In this document: positions 5,275 to 5,387 of the stretch, piece after piece
How positions within the stretch are numbered: position 1 is the first letter of the stretch
How the letters are laid out: every line of letters starts with the position of its first letter
Assembly: GCA_946999025.1 (NCBI GenBank)
Contig: CAMQBP010000156.1
Location: 1 to 5,387, forward strand
DNA: 5,387 bases
Reading direction: 5' to 3'
Source of the DNA: an uncultured Prevotella sp.
GTDB lineage: Bacteria; Bacteroidota; Bacteroidia; Bacteroidales; Bacteroidaceae
The notes under the pieces: model-generated
Database searches by the model: none
What the model was told of the DNA's origin: nothing
The model's input: the letters and a program-made list of their open reading frames with translations, nothing else
Translations under genes and position numbers: made by a program

Positions 5275-5387
5275 TTAGAATCTGTATGAAATCTGGAACA
5301 TGCCGTTGGTTCCGTAAGCGTAATATTTCTTCGGATTGCGTGGAAACTTGTATGTACGTGGATCTGTCGTCCCATCATCCTTCACTA
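5275..5387 (-). CDS. TonB-dependent receptor, C-terminal 36 residues (partial)
   Basis: The gene enters from beyond the right edge and only its end is present. The last residues read NPKKYYAYGTNGMFQISYRF and then a stop. A final amphipathic strand with a terminal aromatic residue (FQISYRF) is the outer-membrane beta-barrel insertion signal, and in Bacteroidetes this kind of ending marks TonB-dependent receptors. These use TonB-ExbB-ExbD energy to import bulky nutrients. Plug and substrate domains lie outside the window, so SusC-type and other receptors cannot be told apart. No SusD-like gene follows; the next gene is the DUF5689 lipoprotein after 15 bp, which suggests a non-glycan or atypical uptake system. 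The identification is strong because of both ending and context, but rests on 36 residues. Confidence 0.8.
   Translation of the reverse strand, partial: VKDDGTTDPRTYKFPRNPKKYYAYGTNGMFQISYRF

Overview
The window looks like a chromosomal segment of a Bacteroidales bacterium, most likely Prevotella or a close relative. The support is: four SPII lipoproteins with an acidic residue one or more positions after the lipid cysteine; two near-perfect Bacteroidetes-type promoters (TTTG, 20-nt spacer, TAnnTTTG); no Shine-Dalgarno sequences; the C-terminus of a TonB-dependent receptor; and a zinc-ligand-free type B ribosomal protein L31. The genus is inferred from general resemblance, not from a search.

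Layout. Positions 1-947 hold no convincing gene. This AT-rich stretch contains a nested 61-bp dyad overlapping a promoter-like sequence (271-331), a second hairpin (369-391), a short 22-bp tandem repeat array (432-497), two small hairpins (812-858), and a strong promoter (879-910). That promoter drives a 176-aa lipoprotein of unknown function (948-1478, +). Every later gene is on the minus strand. Reading in the direction of transcription from the right edge, they are: the last 36 residues of a TonB-dependent receptor (5275-5387), a DUF5689-type OB-fold lipoprotein (4402-5259), a lipoprotein with two OB-like repeats and a choice-of-anchor-J-like C-terminal domain (2876-4306), rpmE2 with its own promoter (2526-2777), and a lipoprotein nuclease of the DNA/RNA non-specific (NUC1) family (1515-2435). 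The nuclease converges on the 176-aa lipoprotein gene, with a hairpin at the junction.

How the parts may work together. Receptor, DUF5689 protein and double-OB protein probably form one operon for an outer-membrane uptake complex. OB folds often bind nucleic acid or oligosaccharide, and a predicted surface nuclease lies two genes downstream. A system that digests extracellular nucleic acid and imports the products is therefore a reasonable hypothesis. It is inference only: rpmE2, with its own promoter, lies between the uptake genes and the nuclease, and the sequence does not show a substrate. The nuclease has no promoter I can recognise, and its start codon lies 17 nt past a terminator-like hairpin after rpmE2, so its expression may depend on read-through.
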